Source: Unio delphinus | Lineage: Eukaryota > Mollusca > Bivalvia > Unionida > Unionidae | NCBI GenBank assembly: GCA_029339505.1 | Contig: JAQISU010000132.1 | Coordinates: 8,802,001-8,866,000, forward strand | Direction: 5' to 3' | DNA: 64,000 bases | In this document: piece after piece, positions 1 to 13,085 of the stretch | Layout: each line of letters starts with the position of its first letter | Position numbering within the stretch: position 1 is the first letter of the stretch | Notes under the pieces: generated by a model | What the model was told of the DNA's origin: nothing | What the model saw: the letters and a program-made list of their open reading frames with translations, nothing else | The model's database searches: none | Program-made: the position numbers and the translations under genes

Positions 1-550
1 AAAAGTACAAAGCAGCCATATTTAATAGTTTGATACGATAACAGGTACCAAACTTTAACAAAGTCAAGGCAGTTTGATTTCCAAATTCGATAGTCTAAAT
101 AGTACTGGACCTTGACAAAATCAAGGCAGTCAGAGTTTATAACTTTATAGGGCAAATAGAACTAAAGCAAAACAAACATCCCTCAGATTTCATAATTTGA
201 TAGGACATTTGGTACTTTAAAAAAGAAAATGTGTCAGATTTCATAACTTGATTCGGTAATTTCTACTTAAAATAATACAAATGAGTCAGATTTCATAAAT
301 TGATAGGGTATTTGGTACTTTAAAAAAAGAAAACGAATAAGATTTCATAACTTGATGGGTTATTTGCTACTTAAGAAAATGAAACTGCGAGATTTCGTAC
401 TTTGAAAAAAAAACTGAGTCAGATTTCAAAAGTTGATAGGATACTTGGTACTTACAAAAATGAAAATGAGTCAGATTTCATAACTTGATAGGGTATTTGG
501 TACTTATAAAAATGAAAATGAGTCAGATTTCATAATTTAATAGGGTAAAT
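1..550. repeat. Diverged minisatellite, period about 53-58 bp
   Basis: About nine imperfect tandem units built around 'cagatttcataacttgata', 'gggtatttggtactt' and an A-rich tail with 'gaaaatgagt'. The units after position 180 are clearest; those before are more diverged but keep the 'ttgata' and 'ggtac' words. No coding potential. Satellite-like host DNA. Confidence 0.8.
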
Positions 551-2214
551 AATTATAAACTAATGCCAATCCTACTGCAAAACAGAAAAAAAAATGCATA
601 ATACATATTAAAAGAATACAAGCAAGTGTTATTCCTTAAACACAAAACATGATAATTATAAGATCAATTTCATAATGTGTTTTGGGAAATAGTATTAAAA
701 TAATATATATCTAACCGAAACTTAGAAACATTACATAATTTTTTTTTTAAATCTTAATCCATTGAACCGGAACAATCACCAGGATAAATCTTATAATCTG
801 AATAATTATTCACTTTCACAATCATTTGACTTTGTTAATATTTGCACCTTGACTATGAATCGTTTTCCGATATGACATTATCTTTCTTCATTGTCTCACA
901 TATGTGTTCATGATTAAAACTCAAAAATATTTGTTCATGATTAAGTTATTCTGATGATATTTTAATGTTTTGTCTTAAACATTTTAATTTCAGACATAAC
1001 GTCATTTTTATGTTCAATGTACATTATATATACGTTTAAAACATCATAAGATCATCGTTGACCGTTTTATGTTTTCGAAGACACAAATTACAACTGTGCC
1101 TAACTTATATTTGGAAGGCACTATATACAATTTCTGACATCATTATATCACAGCACAACTTGCTAATTTATAGAACAAAATTCGGACGTCACTACATACA
1201 ATTTTAACATCATTATATCAAAGCACAACATAAAATAATTCTATAACAAAATTCAGACGGCACTATATACAATGTTTGACATCGTTATATCACAGCACAA
1301 CTGAAGGTAAAACACGATTGTATCTAATTTAGTTCTAACGGCACAGAGCTCACGAAATTAACGTGGCTTTTTTTCCTGTCTCATAGTTTTTAAAAAAATG
1401 CAGATAATGTTTCCTGATAAAAAAAATCCAAATCGAAACAACCGAAATATAATTTATTTAACAACATAATGGGGACCAAACCAACCAATAAAAATATATC
1501 ATTTTTTATATACAAAGGAAATACAGGGAGAAACTCTAATCACCTAAAAGATACTTAACAGAGTTAGTTCTCTTCAATAATGCTGGAAATTGTTACACCA
1601 ACGATTAAAACTTCAGATTTAGCGATGTAGAATATAAACAAAAAATTACATAAATAAATAGTAATTATGATATTAGTAGAAACTACCGGAGATATCTTCC
1701 TTCAATAATAATCAATAATTATTTTATATTTATACTTTCTTGAATAAACTGATTTAGTAATATTATTTCCAACACGTTTTACCGAATGTGTGCAAATATA
1801 AAAATATTTTCCAGCTGCATTCATTGGTTTAAATATTATTTTTTCACTAGTCTCTGTCTTTACAGCTTTATCAACCTAACAAATGTTTTAATATTTCCCA
1901 GTACCACAAAATGTGTCATTCTGACTCTTTGTAATAGCTCTCAGATTACATACATTGTTATGAAGTTTGCTACCGTTGATATGAACGATCTCAATACCGT
2001 CTTTGATTAGTCCATAAAGTTAGGATAGAGTTAATTTTACCACCACATTGCACACACAACTGCGTTTCTCATCTACCTCAAACACTACATTTCAAACACA
2101 ATTTAGCTCCCAAACTCTCCCTCTCTCTAGGTACACTTCGTAAATGAATTACACAAAATTCATTCACGCAGGCTTTGTTACAAGTTGTAGAATCTGTCAT
2201 TAACCAAATCAAAC

Positions 2215-2215
<1 letters not shown>
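551..2215. other. AT-rich DNA without recognisable genes
   Basis: No open frame here resembles a known protein. A 74-codon frame at 1786-2010 is AT-rich and shows no domain. The stretch holds the tandem repeat at 1117-1303 and otherwise looks like non-coding host sequence. Confidence 0.6.
1117..1303. repeat. Three-unit tandem repeat, about 75 bp period
   Basis: Three copies of a unit containing 'ggcactatatacaatt', 'gacatcattatatca' and 'agcacaac' follow one another, separated by 'aattc(g/a)gac'-type joints. Function unknown. Confidence 0.8.

Positions 2216-2295
<80 letters not shown>
2216..2295. repeat. (AT)n microsatellite
   Basis: An uninterrupted AT dinucleotide run of about 80 bp ending 15 bp before the polymerase start of copy A. 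It occupies the place where the divergent promoter and zinc-ribbon gene lie in the other copies, so it probably marks a deletion followed by repeat expansion. Confidence 0.95.
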
Positions 2296-2298
<3 letters not shown>

Positions 2299-2310
2299 AC
2301 TGATTACAAT

Positions 2311-3935
2311 ATGGAAGAGTTTCAAAGATTATCTACAACCGAGGCTTCTAAAGCCAGATTAGATCTTGACAGAGATTCCATTGACTTGCCGAGGCAAGCT
2401 CTGGTTGATCTGACGAATACTCTGTTTAACAGTATTCGTGATGCTAATAAAGAATTTCGTGACGATGGTGCATTTCATGTGTGGTCAACGGTTAAAATGA
2501 TTTTTTTTAAATGTCATTGATTGTACAATGAACGATTAAAATGTATTGCGAAAGTAGACGATACTCGGATTATCCGTGAAAATCGTGACCCTCTCTGCGT
2601 TCAAACGGGAAAAAAAATTGTTACGTTAAATAAAATTCCAAACTAGGACTGTTGACTGGTATTAACAAACCATATTATGATCGAGCGTATACTGTCACTG
2701 CAGCTATTTATCCAATATACCCGCTGAATGAAAAACACAGCGTTAATGATCTCAAACCAATTAATATTTCTTCCTTGACAATGTCAAGGTCAAGTTGTCT
2801 AGCCGAACAAATTACAGAACACTTCACAAACGCGATACGTGGAAATAACCTAAGAGATATACGACATCGAAAAGAAACATGTGTGCTGAATTAGTCAGAG
2901 ATGAAGGAGCTACAATACACGATATTGCTGAGTTAGAATGAAAAACATAAAAGTTCCCAATAACAGGAAAAAAAAAACAGGAAAAAAATCATACGATGCA
3001 AAATAATTATCAGATAGAGCTCGAATAAGTATAGTTGATCATAATATGAACGCTTGGACATATTCAGTGACAATATTTCCAAGACATAGAACCGTTAAGA
3101 TCTATAAACCTGATAAATTTGATTTTATTATCGAAATAAGTATAAAGTATAATGTATCAATGTGAATATTTTAAACCTCAGATGGTGGAAACTGTGCTCA
3201 ATTTGGAAGCCTAATAGAGATATTTATCGCACAGAATCGCTCCATGAAGAAACGAAACATATCTCGTTAATATACACTGACCCTGACGATGTCGGGACGG
3301 AGCAGTTAATGAATATATGTTTTACCATTCCGAATGGCTGTTGCTCAATCGTCTAAAGAGGAACGATTACCAAAGCCACTCGATTTGATTTTAAAATATC
3401 CAGTTATGTCGAATATGGGCATGGTGGATTATGGAATGCTAAATACGATTATAACAACATGACCCGATATGTTTCCATGTTATCAAGGACGTTTTCATGG
3501 AATGGGAGAATGTTCTAAATGCTTAAAGATATTTGGACATATTAGATGACCAGAGTATCGATGAAAGGTCCATAACCTGACTTTGACCTGACTGTATTTG
3601 CTGGTATCTAGTCATTTAACTTTGTCAACGATTCCATATGATTTGTCAAGTCTGGTGTAGCAAACCTTTTTCAGAGAAATAGTTTTATTATAATATATGC
3701 TTGGTTCAAAGAGATTATATTCGTCGGTTGTAACTGATGCATGTATATCCTATAGTTCACTAAAACAAGATTGGTTACCACAACACAAATATTCTGATGA
3801 TGAAACTCCAGATGAAACCGATTATGAGATTAAATTCCAAAACCATAGTTGGTAAATATACCCAAAGAGGATCATATGATCATAAATGGCATTGCACGTG
3901 ATTGATTTCAAACGATGTGAACTCTCTGTAACAGA
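2311..3935 (+). pseudogene. Copy A: decayed PolB part of the replication protein
   Basis: The start reads MEEFQRLS, matching MEEFERLS of the best copy at 62140. Matching pieces follow in shifting frames: 'GINKPYYDRAYTVT' near 2660, 'EQITEHFTNAIRGNNL' near 2810, the block before polymerase motif A near 3430, and a relic of 'GKFTQGGK' (here GKYTQRG) near 3855. Frames change many times and stops are frequent, so this is a dead relic of the N-terminal and polymerase regions. It belongs to the right half of an element whose left half is not seen here. This is the most eroded copy in the window, probably the oldest insertion. Confidence 0.85.
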
Positions 3936-3939
3936 ATTG

Positions 3940-5145
3940 TTACCGAGTGGATGGTGGATTAAATGAACAACACAAACACAAGTGTGAAAGATAATGTAAA
4001 TTTATGAAATAAATTATTAATGAAAAATAATGATGTATCAACACAATAACTCATGCGTTCAACCCACAATTACACTCACAACCACTCACAATACATGAAT
4101 AAATGAACTGTAAATACAAAATAAAACACATATACAAAGGAATCCCTTGGACTATACACAGATCCAAAGAACCTTTACAAAAGTTATATTAACGCAAGTA
4201 TAAATCACGATAATAAACACAAACATCAAACTATACTATCGCACGTATGGATTGCGACAACTAGCACGAACATATACAGGTATTCAATCAAGATGCTAGC
4301 TTTTATTGAGAATCATGCAATGCCTTGAAATACTATTGTGTTCTGAAATAACCATGTAAATACAACAATGTATTCAATTGTACACAATTGCAACACACAC
4401 ATGTGTCTCGACCCTGTATAACCGTACGATTCACCCACAGTTGAATCGCCGCCCAGTTTCCCCGAAGACCTAGGGTTGACCAATACTTTTATCGGCCGTT
4501 TGCCCTTCACGGATCCACCACAGTTATACGTACAGACAGCATACAACATCTACTAGAACCAACGTTCCTCAATACCCTAGATGTCGCCCCGGATGTTTAT
4601 AACTCTAGACAGTCCGACACTCGGACTTCTAGCTTTCCGGATATTTACACGTCACGACAGATGTAGACGAACAGACAGTTCGACAGACAGACAGCCAGAT
4701 ACTTCAATTCGATTGCACAATAAATCAGCAACAATTTCAGCTACGATAACAGATGTTATCAGAGATGTTCCGCAATAAATCAGCTATAATTCAGAGATGT
4801 TCTCAGTGATGTTATCAGAGATGTTATCAGAGATGCTCTCAGTGATGTTGTCAGCCCTTTGGCTGGAGATTAATGACAGGCTATCTATCCTATGAATAGA
4901 TACTTTTGGTCCCGTCATTATTATGAGAAATATTCTGCCTTATATACTCTCGAATAGGTGAGCAGAAATCACGGCAAAAATTACCGTGCACCCCGTGATT
5001 CTTGGTGTTCCCTGACTTCAAGTGATACGAAGTCAAGCACATGCAAATCGTTACCTTGGAGAAAACAACTTATTCACCCCAGGTAATGCATGTACGACGA
5101 AACAAAGAAAATGGTGAGATTAGTTTGTAAATAAAGAAGAAAATA
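3940..5145. other. Unidentified 1.2 kb insertion inside copy A
   Basis: Polymerase similarity stops near 3935 and helicase similarity resumes near 5146. In other copies these parts are joined by a short stretch coding for polymerase motif C. The intervening DNA has no homologue elsewhere in the window. It holds short internal repeats ('agagatgttatcagagatg', 4755-4850) and no recognised protein. I found no clear terminal repeats, so the class of insertion is unknown. Confidence 0.5.
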
Positions 5146-6060
5146 AATTTAATTTTCGCCTAATTCTATGACACTCTCCAACGTATGGGTGAGAAACATA
5201 TTTCAAGGATCATTATTTCGGATGAAATATGTACAGTGTCGCTCGATTCATTAAAATCATTTCTTGATTAGCTTTTGTTGAAGACTACTGAAGTAATATC
5301 GTATGGTAAACAACCGCAGTCTTGTGCTGGATTATCTCCACAAGAATAGCTAACAGGTTTTTGGATTATTATGAAGAGATAACTGATGATCACAGAGCTC
5401 CTTGTCTAGAATAAAGAGATGTATACCAAGTTAATCATACTTAAGCAGAATATACTTCATTATGAATTAATGCGAGAGATAATTTCAGAAACTCCCATCA
5501 AAAACGTTTGAAATTTATAGAGACAAGATGATTTGATAGTTGCAAGTATAACTTTAGTCTCTGATACACTTCGGCAAACCATATTTCAGTTACAAAGTAA
5601 GACGTTTTCAGAATCGACTGTACTTTTGTGTTATCGACCTGCAGATACGCGATGACAAAATATTGAAGTTGATATATCAGGAACCTTTACCGAGCAAAAG
5701 AGTAAACAAATTATTGTGTTAACTAATATTGTTTAGTTCCTGTCAGTGTTGTTAATGGTTTATTGCCTATGCAGAAAGCTCCATGGATACCAGAATAAGC
5801 TATATAAATTCATTCGTCACAGTGATTAACTATTAACGGCACAAAAGTCTGGATCATCGATGATCGTATCGAATGGCTAAATTTTGTTAATAACGCTTTG
5901 ATTCGAATTAGACAAATATTTCATTTTAAAATTGTTATCATTGTGGAATATATTGATCAAATTAAAAAATACTAACCATGATATAGTAAGAACAATTTGA
6001 TATAAACGTGACAACGAAACAAACGTAACTTAAATCTCGATGTTGACTGTATCATGACAT
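5146..6060 (+). pseudogene. Copy A: SF1 helicase part, decayed
   Basis: Continues the replication protein after the insertion. Recognisable parts are 'IISDEICTVSLDSLKSFL' near 5205-5260 (Walker B region), 'GKQP' of motif III near 5305, the 'YYEEITDDHRAP' block near 5370, and a trace of the link before the HNH domain near 6035. Many stops and frameshifts. The C-terminal HNH domain itself is not seen. Confidence 0.75.
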
Positions 6061-6139
6061 TAAAACAACACCAACAAAAAAAACCAATGTAAAAGCTATA
6101 ACACAGTAATGGTGTGGTGGTATTCAAGTATTATTCCAA

Positions 6140-6956
6140 GACAATTGTCAGTGGAGTGGTCTGCCCGGAGATCTTACCAATCTGGAAATGTTGTGTGCTG
6201 TAATGCTCCAAATATGTCAGTTGCTCTCTTTAGTCACCTTCACGTTTACAGGTTTATATAAACACCCCACATCAACATTACATAACAATGGTTGTTTTGA
6301 AAATCCATGTCGTCGCATTGGTATGTGTTTCTGTAATTGCATTAGTAGGTTCCATGGCCGTTATTTGAGTAATTTCATTATTTATCACAGCTATTACACT
6401 TGGTAATCTCGAGATCTCTTGTCGGTCTGGATATTTCCTTCGCATATTGATATCCAAATAACCGCAAGCATTCGATTAAACTTTCAACACTCGCCCAATC
6501 GTGTTGACTTGTTGTATGTCATCGTATGATTTTGACGTTATGTGTTTTCATCAATGGCGATAATGCACCAAGAAATTCTTTGCCACGTTCATACTTAAGT
6601 AAATGTGGCAATAGCAATGGTCCTCGTTGATACATTTGCTCAAAAGTACAAAACAAACTTCAGTCGATATTTTAAATGATATCGCCACTGCTTTTTTACA
6701 CATACTTGCAGCTTCAGCGACATTGAATGAGTATTTGTATGTTGATTGACGTCTACTAAGTTTGATAATATTGTGTCTTCAAACCAAAATATATGCTTGA
6801 TGAACTATATAAGGCGTGATGACGTCATATAGTGCCAATTTAGTTTGCTTAGTTGGTGGTAGATGTGATAACCATGCTGAAGCAATACCGCGTGCAACAT
6901 TTGCTGCATCAGCAATATTAATAATATCTGCTCTACGTTTCAAATATCGATTCCAT
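6140..6956 (-). pseudogene. Copy A: rve-type integrase, decayed
   Basis: Minus-strand relic of the Polinton integrase. It aligns by eye with the integrases at 14277-15070 and 29440-30360: the start ATGGAATCG lies at 6956, and the C-terminal region near 6290-6420 shares 'ggttgttttgaaaa' and 'cttggtaatctc'-type words. All frames are interrupted. Its place between helicase and ATPase, on the opposite strand, is the standard order of this element. Confidence 0.75.
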
Positions 6957-6959
6957 AAT

Positions 6960-7462
6960 AATAATCAGTTGACAAATTAACAATTTTTGCATGGATAGCA
7001 GATCTTATCAACCAATTAGATAATGATTCTTTAAAGATTTATATTTTATGGAATTTAATGCATGCATCAACTTAACATCTGCAATAAGTCTTGTTTGTAA
7101 ATCATTGCCTTATAAGCCATATCATCACTATGACATACTTAATAAATAGTGTTTATTGGGTACTTCTCACGTCTTGGTATATTTCGTTTATCAAGTGTAA
7201 TATTACGTCGAGTTCCAGGACCTCAACAATCCAGGTAAATGTTTTTCTCTTGTGTATTTAGCTCAAGGAGTTCCTGGTAATTTTGTTAATGAAGAAGCTA
7301 TGTCACCACTGATTTTACTGGTAGAGATACATTTATATATTTTTTTACAACATTTTACACATTTACATGTAAGTGCATATCGTTCGGTTTGGTTATTATT
7401 GTTGTCAATCTATTTTAAGGGGTGGATGCTATAAAAAGGACAAAATATAGATTTACATCATT
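6960..7462 (-). pseudogene. Copy A: zinc-ribbon + PLA2-like protein, decayed
   Basis: Minus-strand relic with a CxxC-type zinc-ribbon stretch near 7340-7400 ('TCKCVKCCKK'), an 'LPGTP' motif near 7270, an 'HLPG' motif near 7230, and 'DLQTRLIADVKLMHALN' near 7075-7120, which corresponds to the PLA2-like region of the copy at 13759. Broken frames. It shows that the PLA2 segment was ancestral, since element 2 lacks it. Confidence 0.65.
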
Positions 7463-7469
7463 TATTATA

Positions 7470-7715
7470 TTTGCATAACAAAGATATCGTTGATTTCTCA
7501 GTGGCACAAAAGCAAGAGCAAATCAAACATTTTCCAGCGCTACCAACTTATATCAGAATGATATTAACATGCCCATCTGGAAGTGATAAAACTCAAGTAT
7601 TTCTCAGTCTGATAGTGCATTTTTGAAATGGTATTCATAAATATAAGTATCACAATCCTAAGAGGATCAACGAAGTTACGAAGTACTTAAATATTTTAAC
7701 GAGAATGCAACATTA
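7470..7715 (+). pseudogene. Copy A: packaging ATPase, N-terminal fragment
   Basis: Encodes 'DFSVAQKQEQIKHFPALP' and then a damaged Walker A (CPSGSDKT; GPSGSGKT in element 1), followed by 'VLKYFNENA', which matches 'VLKDFNEKA' of the ATPase at 13085-13741. Similarity stops near 7715, before Walker B, so the copy is truncated here. Head-to-head with the zinc-ribbon/PLA2 gene, as in the other copies. Confidence 0.7.
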
Positions 7716-8719
7716 TTAAATGAACACGCAAGCAGTCTTGAACGTAAGTGTGGAAGAAAAATGTTATTCATCCGATGGAGTTACATACAGAATCAAAGGT
7801 GAATAATAAATTGATTTTGGATACATTGAATGACAAAGGTTACACATGTATTTAATGGTTTTTTTTAATTTAGTTGCTAATTTACTACTTTTAAAAGATG
7901 GAGAAAGAAAAAGAAAACAAGAAGAGTACAAAATGAGGATTTTTCCAGTACCAATGTTGATATAATTATACACTATAAATATCAATTTCAACAACGATTT
8001 TATGTATGGATTTCAAAACGAATACATTCTGCTGCCAATATGAAACAATTTTGCCATACAACTGCCAGAAATGAGGAATGATGCAAAGTAACGGTAATTG
8101 TTCCCATATTATGTAGTACCAAGTGTACGATCGAGATAAACATCTTGAATCAAGGAAAAAAAATGTATGCAACGCTCTATTTTACAATCTAAACCAGCTA
8201 CTTACTCAAAAATGACTGTAACACCACAGAGAGCAATATGAAACACCCGCGTCTCTCCTAGTTCTTGGACACGCTAAATTTGTCTCATTAAATTAAAATG
8301 TGTTGTTCTGCCGGGCCTCCGTACTTGCACTGGCCCTTGTTATATATCATGAGTTCCGCCCACACCCCTAAACCGTCGGTCTTTTCTGATTATATTTATC
8401 TGAACTTCGATGCATTTAAATCATTTGCGCATGAGACATACATACATTTTATCAAGAATGATTAGGAACAAAATGTTTCTATCAGATTTCAAAACAACGA
8501 CGACTCGTGTTGTTTTGTTTTAGTACGCAGTCGAATAAATTCTATATTATTGCCGTAAATTTAATTTATGAACCGTTGATACCAATGTTATACATTTTTA
8601 ATAAGTACTCCTGCTCTTTTCGTATATGTCCGATGTAACTACAGTATGTAATACTGTGTTATATGATGTAAGAGCCAGTGAGAATCCGATGCTAAATCGA
8701 TTGAAATTTGTGTAATATC
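7716..8719. other. Unassigned DNA
   Basis: No similarity to the element copies or to recognised transposon proteins. The short frames are AT-rich and without motifs. A GC-richer patch near 8310-8380 has no evident function. Confidence 0.4.
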
Positions 8720-10200
8720 ATACCTTATTAGAAGGCGTTTCCGTTGCTGTGCAATTCACAAAGCCAAGACGTAGCTGTTGACCACCATATAAAGAGGAAC
8801 TTCATTGCACATTTTTGCATCCGTTGTTCTATTTACATACCACCAAGCATCAACATAGAACCAAACGAATTAGACAATCTTGTTCAACAACTTACCGCAT
8901 CCTTTTGTTTTACTCGGGGATTTTAATGCACGTAACATGCTATGGGGTTCAGACCACATAAGTGACAAATGCTACTTTGTTTCTAGAAAAGATTTTTGTG
9001 TATAAAACTACAGATATATTTCTATCCATGAAGAGGTACATGCACGTGTAAAGATTTGACATTTTGATCAACGTCGTAGCTTTTGGACTATGAATGAATC
9101 AAATGACACTTTCCAGTCTGCCTTGAAAAAACCCGCTACAAATGGTTACGCAATTCCACGTAAGGAATTAAAAGAAGTCCGACTGGGCTACCTTTGAAAA
9201 AGTCTGTAAAATTAGTCTTAATCAGGATACAGTATTCAACATAAATGACCCTATTCAGCATATTTCTTCCATTTTAATAGAGATTGCAGAATAATATATT
9301 CCCATATCCTCATTGAAATGTGTAAAATCCCCAAACCTTCGGTAACTAAGGAACATGCAGAAGCCATTAAACAACACCGAAAAGCATTTTAATAAATGAA
9401 CAATCGTCCAACGGCCTTAAGATTCAAGTAAATATCGTACTCTCCGGGCTTAAAGAATGCCGCACACTCAAGGAACGTAAACGAGCTTCATGGAAGAAAT
9501 GCATTTCTTCGTTAAGCTCAGAAGCCTTCTGAAGATTACAAAACCAAAAATAAAAGTCACGTTTAAAATTCACCTCCAAGAACTCGAAACGTTATAACCA
9601 TATTTTTTCACTGTTGGATCTCATGAAGACAAAGGCATTTGGTTCATCCGCTGGGCCTGACCAAGTACATTATCAGTTCTTGAAACACCTCCCAGAATCA
9701 TCACTACCATCTCTTTTGAAAATCTTTAATGATTTATGGATTGCTAGTAATGTACCTAAGATTTGGAAAGAAGCAACAGTAATATCAGTACCCTATCCGA
9801 ATAAAGATAGCGGAGATCCTAACAACTATATACCCTTTGCACTGACAAGGTGTATGTATGCAAAACAATGGAACGAATTATTAATTATCGGCATGTATGG
9901 TACTTGGAATGTAACAATTTAATATCTACTTTCAAAGTAGCTGCCGTTGTGATCGAAGTACCAACTATCATCTGTTTAGACTGGAAACATTTTTCGGGAT
10001 GCATTTATCTGAACATCTGCAGTTTTCTTTGATTTAGAAAATTCCTATGACATCACATAGATGTATGGGATACTATATGACCAGCACAATATGGGTCTAA
10101 AAAGCCGCTTGCCCTCTTTCATATCAAACTTTCTCTCAGACAGAGAATTCAAAGTACTGATGGGCTCTACCCTGTCAGATATTCTGATGATATATGAATG
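8720..10200 (+). mobile_element. Jockey/CR1-like non-LTR retrotransposon relic (EN + RT)
   Basis: An endonuclease (APE-type) fragment near 8820-8970 carries 'CSIYIPPS' and, across a frameshift, 'NARNMLWGSDH', typical of the end of the endonuclease domain. About 600 bp on, a reverse transcriptase fragment reads 'SSAGPDQVHYQFLKHLPES' and then 'WKEATVISVPYPNKDSGDP', the N-terminal RT blocks of jockey/I-group elements. Further RT pieces ('YGILYDQHNMGLKSRLPSF') lie at 10060-10190. The catalytic FADD block is not seen. Frameshifts throughout; 5' and 3' ends not defined. Confidence 0.85.
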
Positions 10201-12804
10201 TATGAGACTTGGTTTGTTTTCGTATAAGGTTTTGTATTTGAGTTGAAAAAGAGCCGAAAATGCTGGGTTCAGAGGTTTTAATCTTAATTTGAGGACATAC
10301 TGTGCAGAATGCATTTCTCTACAATGTGATAAAGGTGGTTCGTTCGCTTCAGCGAGAAGGCTTTCATATATATATGTGTTATTGATCACAGGGTGAGTCT
10401 TATTCCTTGATGATGAATTAGGTCAAGCATCTTAAGATACAACTTCCTAGCTGTAAAATAAACAACGCTTCCATAGTGTAATTTGGAGCGGATAAAAGTT
10501 TTACATAAGCTGAAGATGACTTTTTTTATTTAAAATCAGCACTCCAGTCAGTGTGCGCTACTACCTTAGGTAGATCTAGAGATTTAGCATTCCAAGTTCT
10601 TGATTTGTGGAATAAAAGTCAGTTTTCTGTCAAAGATAATACCCAAAACCTTTGTTTTTGCAACAGTGGAATAGATGTGCCATAAACCTTGAGTTCAGGG
10701 TCATCATAATGTCTTCGCAACTGACAGAAATGCATGCATACGGACAGCGATTATCTTTGGGATCTCTAAAGCTCAGCGCTATGTGTATGGGAGAAAGTTT
10801 ATTCTGGAAAGTGACCACCAGCCACATGCTTATTTGGCCCAAGCTAAATTGGCAAAAGGTCGTTTAATGATATGATCAATATTTCGTCAGCAATCTCAAA
10901 TTCAATTGCGTTACATTAAGGGAAGGAGCAGAGTGTCTGAGTAGACTAATTGGTGCTAAGATGAAGAATATGCAAACAATAACTTGGATGCAGCTTCAAA
11001 ATTCGGAGAGCAAAATACCAGATTTTTCTCTTAAAAAGTGGGTTATCTGAAGGGTCGAATTCGAAAAGGAGTAAACCTTGAAGTTGAATGAGCCAAACAT
11101 TGAGATTTTATTTTATTTAGACGTGGGAAGTATTTGGGAAGGGTTTTTATCACCGTTATTCATAATTTCTTCCAAACCATTGTTAAAACTTCAAAGGTGA
11201 TAGTGTTCTGATTCATTGAAATTGATGTGATATCTTAAAACGGGTTCCAGAAAGAGACAGTTGAACTTCGGAGCAGTGGCAAATAGTCATTCTTCAAAGG
11301 GATAAGTTATATAACAAAGTTCAGAGATTCTGACTGATGAAACAAATGTTTGTCTTATTACTTTTCTTTTACAGAAGACCGCCGTTTATGGCTGGTCGAG
11401 TGAAACAAAGACGTACATCTTGCAAATACAGAGAGATGGTTGGTTCCGGTGGAAGCCTAAGAAAGAATAGTCCTTTCCTCGTTAATAAAGGGAGACACCA
11501 GGTGTCTGTCTTGCGTCAAAGACAGAATTTAGTGCTTGATGCACAAGTTCTAAAGTTAGCAGAAATATGATATGCAATTTTAATTTCATGTAATATTATG
11601 TTGTTTTAATTCTTTGTATTATTTGGAAATGTGTTGATTCAAAAATTGCTATTCAATTTATCCTTACAGTTATTAGTTCATATCATAACCGATTGCATGC
11701 GATCCAAATATTCATATGTGCAAGATTTATCAGGTTAAATAAACAAATATGAAACAATTGATGGTACTGATTATCGTGAATTAACTATAACTACTTATTA
11801 TATTTGCTTTTGTAATGTTTAATCTAGATGTGAATAAGGATCTCTGAATTTTATGCAAATATTAATCATACATGTAGTAGAATACGGAAAAATTTCGACA
11901 AGAGATCATGTGGTAATTTATGACAAGGTACTATTGTAGGTAGACCTTACGCAGTGTCTGGATAGCTAGTGCAATCTGAGCGATATAAATGAAATAATTG
12001 TATCTACCTCTTGTACATATTGCGAGTTAGTGATAATTTTGTCCTTTATGGAAACGGTTTTCCAAAGAAAAGGTGACTTGACGGTCCAGAGACGGAATCT
12101 GAAAAGAAGAAAGAAAAGGGAGAAGTGATGAGTGATGTTCAAAAGGGGAAAGTAATGAGTAGAGAGTAAAATATATGTAGTCCATTAAAGACGAGGTCTG
12201 AAAAGAAATACTCGAGTAAATAGAATCCTTGAAACACAGTTGATGGCAAGGAGATGCAATCATTTGTGGACATTGCACTATTTTCAGCACTCATGATAAT
12301 GATGAAATCAATCAAAATTAGACACTGCTAGTAAAACCTGTGTATATCATTTAAATTTAATTGAAATTGTCACTATTAATTTGTATGATTAAATATGTTA
12401 TTTGCCATGTCTAAGTAGGCTTTTATTGCATATTTTCTTCCCAGTAATCTTGCCCAGTTCTCTCTTAATATTCTATTTCTCACTCACACCATGCCATACT
12501 ATCGAGTGAAGTCATTCCTTATATGACGTTGCTAAATCCTATTAACTACCCCAGTTACCTTGCGGAAGACTTCTACAAACATACTGTAATCAAATCTGAA
12601 AGGAAAAAGTAACCTTTATGTTGATGTGGGAAAATTAGAAACCATTATTCAACTGGTATATAAAAACAATAAGTGTCATAATTAAAATGCATTTTTTATA
12701 CCATGATGTACATTGTTATTAATAAAATGATATGATGTGAAAATAGCTTTTCTTTATGTCATCACAGTGATAAAAATACATTGTAAATAACTATATACCA
12801 ATAT
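10201..12804. other. Intergenic DNA with one retrotransposon fragment
   Basis: Apart from the gypsy fragment at 10700-10965, nothing is recognised. A 77-codon frame at 11337-11570 and an 87-codon minus frame at 12027-12290 show no domain and no similarity to anything else in the window. Confidence 0.5.
10700..10965 (+). mobile_element. Ty3/gypsy RNase H fragment
   Basis: Across frameshifts the DNA encodes 'YVYGRKFILESDHQPHAYL', then 'AKLAKGRLM', then 'QLRYIKGRSRVSE'. This is the conserved end of the gypsy reverse transcriptase/RNase H region (usual pattern F..ETDH.PL..L, then Y..G..N..AD.LSR). Short and broken, with no LTRs found. Confidence 0.75.
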
Positions 12805-12827
12805 GTTGTTGTTGTTGTTGTTGTTGT
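12805..12827. repeat. (GTT)n microsatellite
   Basis: About eight GTT units. They are followed by 'ttttaatgccatttttcagcac', which resembles the tail of the dispersed repeats at 42.1-45.5 kb; such TTG runs often flank molluscan SINE-type repeats. Confidence 0.8.
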
Positions 12828-12895
12828 AGGTTTTAATGCCATTTTTCAGCACACGATAGGCTATGCATTGCAGTCAGTATTATTGGTGGAGGAAG

Positions 12896-13085
12896 AGCAG
12901 CAGAGAGTGTGGACATACTGAAACTATTTCAAGCAAACCGAAACTATTTAAAGCAAGCGGAAACCAATTGAGTACAATCCTTAGAATTTCAAACCGAAAC
13001 CAATTTAGGCAGACAAAATAAATCGTTTAGGATTTTATTCTACAGACCCGGCACTGATGTCGCTGCGAAGAAGAATTGTTTCAAC
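12896..13085. repeat. Candidate right TIR of element 1 (diverged)
   Basis: Begins 'agcagcagaga', like the termini of elements 2 and 3 ('agcagcaggggcg', 'agcagcagaggggg'). It ends about 190 bp later where the ATPase C-terminus begins ('accgaatatttaatcaag', nearly the same as 51980-51997 just inside the TIR of element 3). The interior has diverged, so the call rests on the terminal word, the length and the position beside the ATPase end. Confidence 0.5.

Noticed and set aside
1..550. CRISPR array
   Set aside because: Units are contiguous diverged tandem repeats without unique spacers, in animal DNA.
3940..5145. A defined transposon class for the insertion in copy A
   Set aside because: No terminal repeats, target duplication or protein motif could be recognised.
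11337..11570. A 77-codon basic protein
   Set aside because: No match to other copies, no domain; could be chance.
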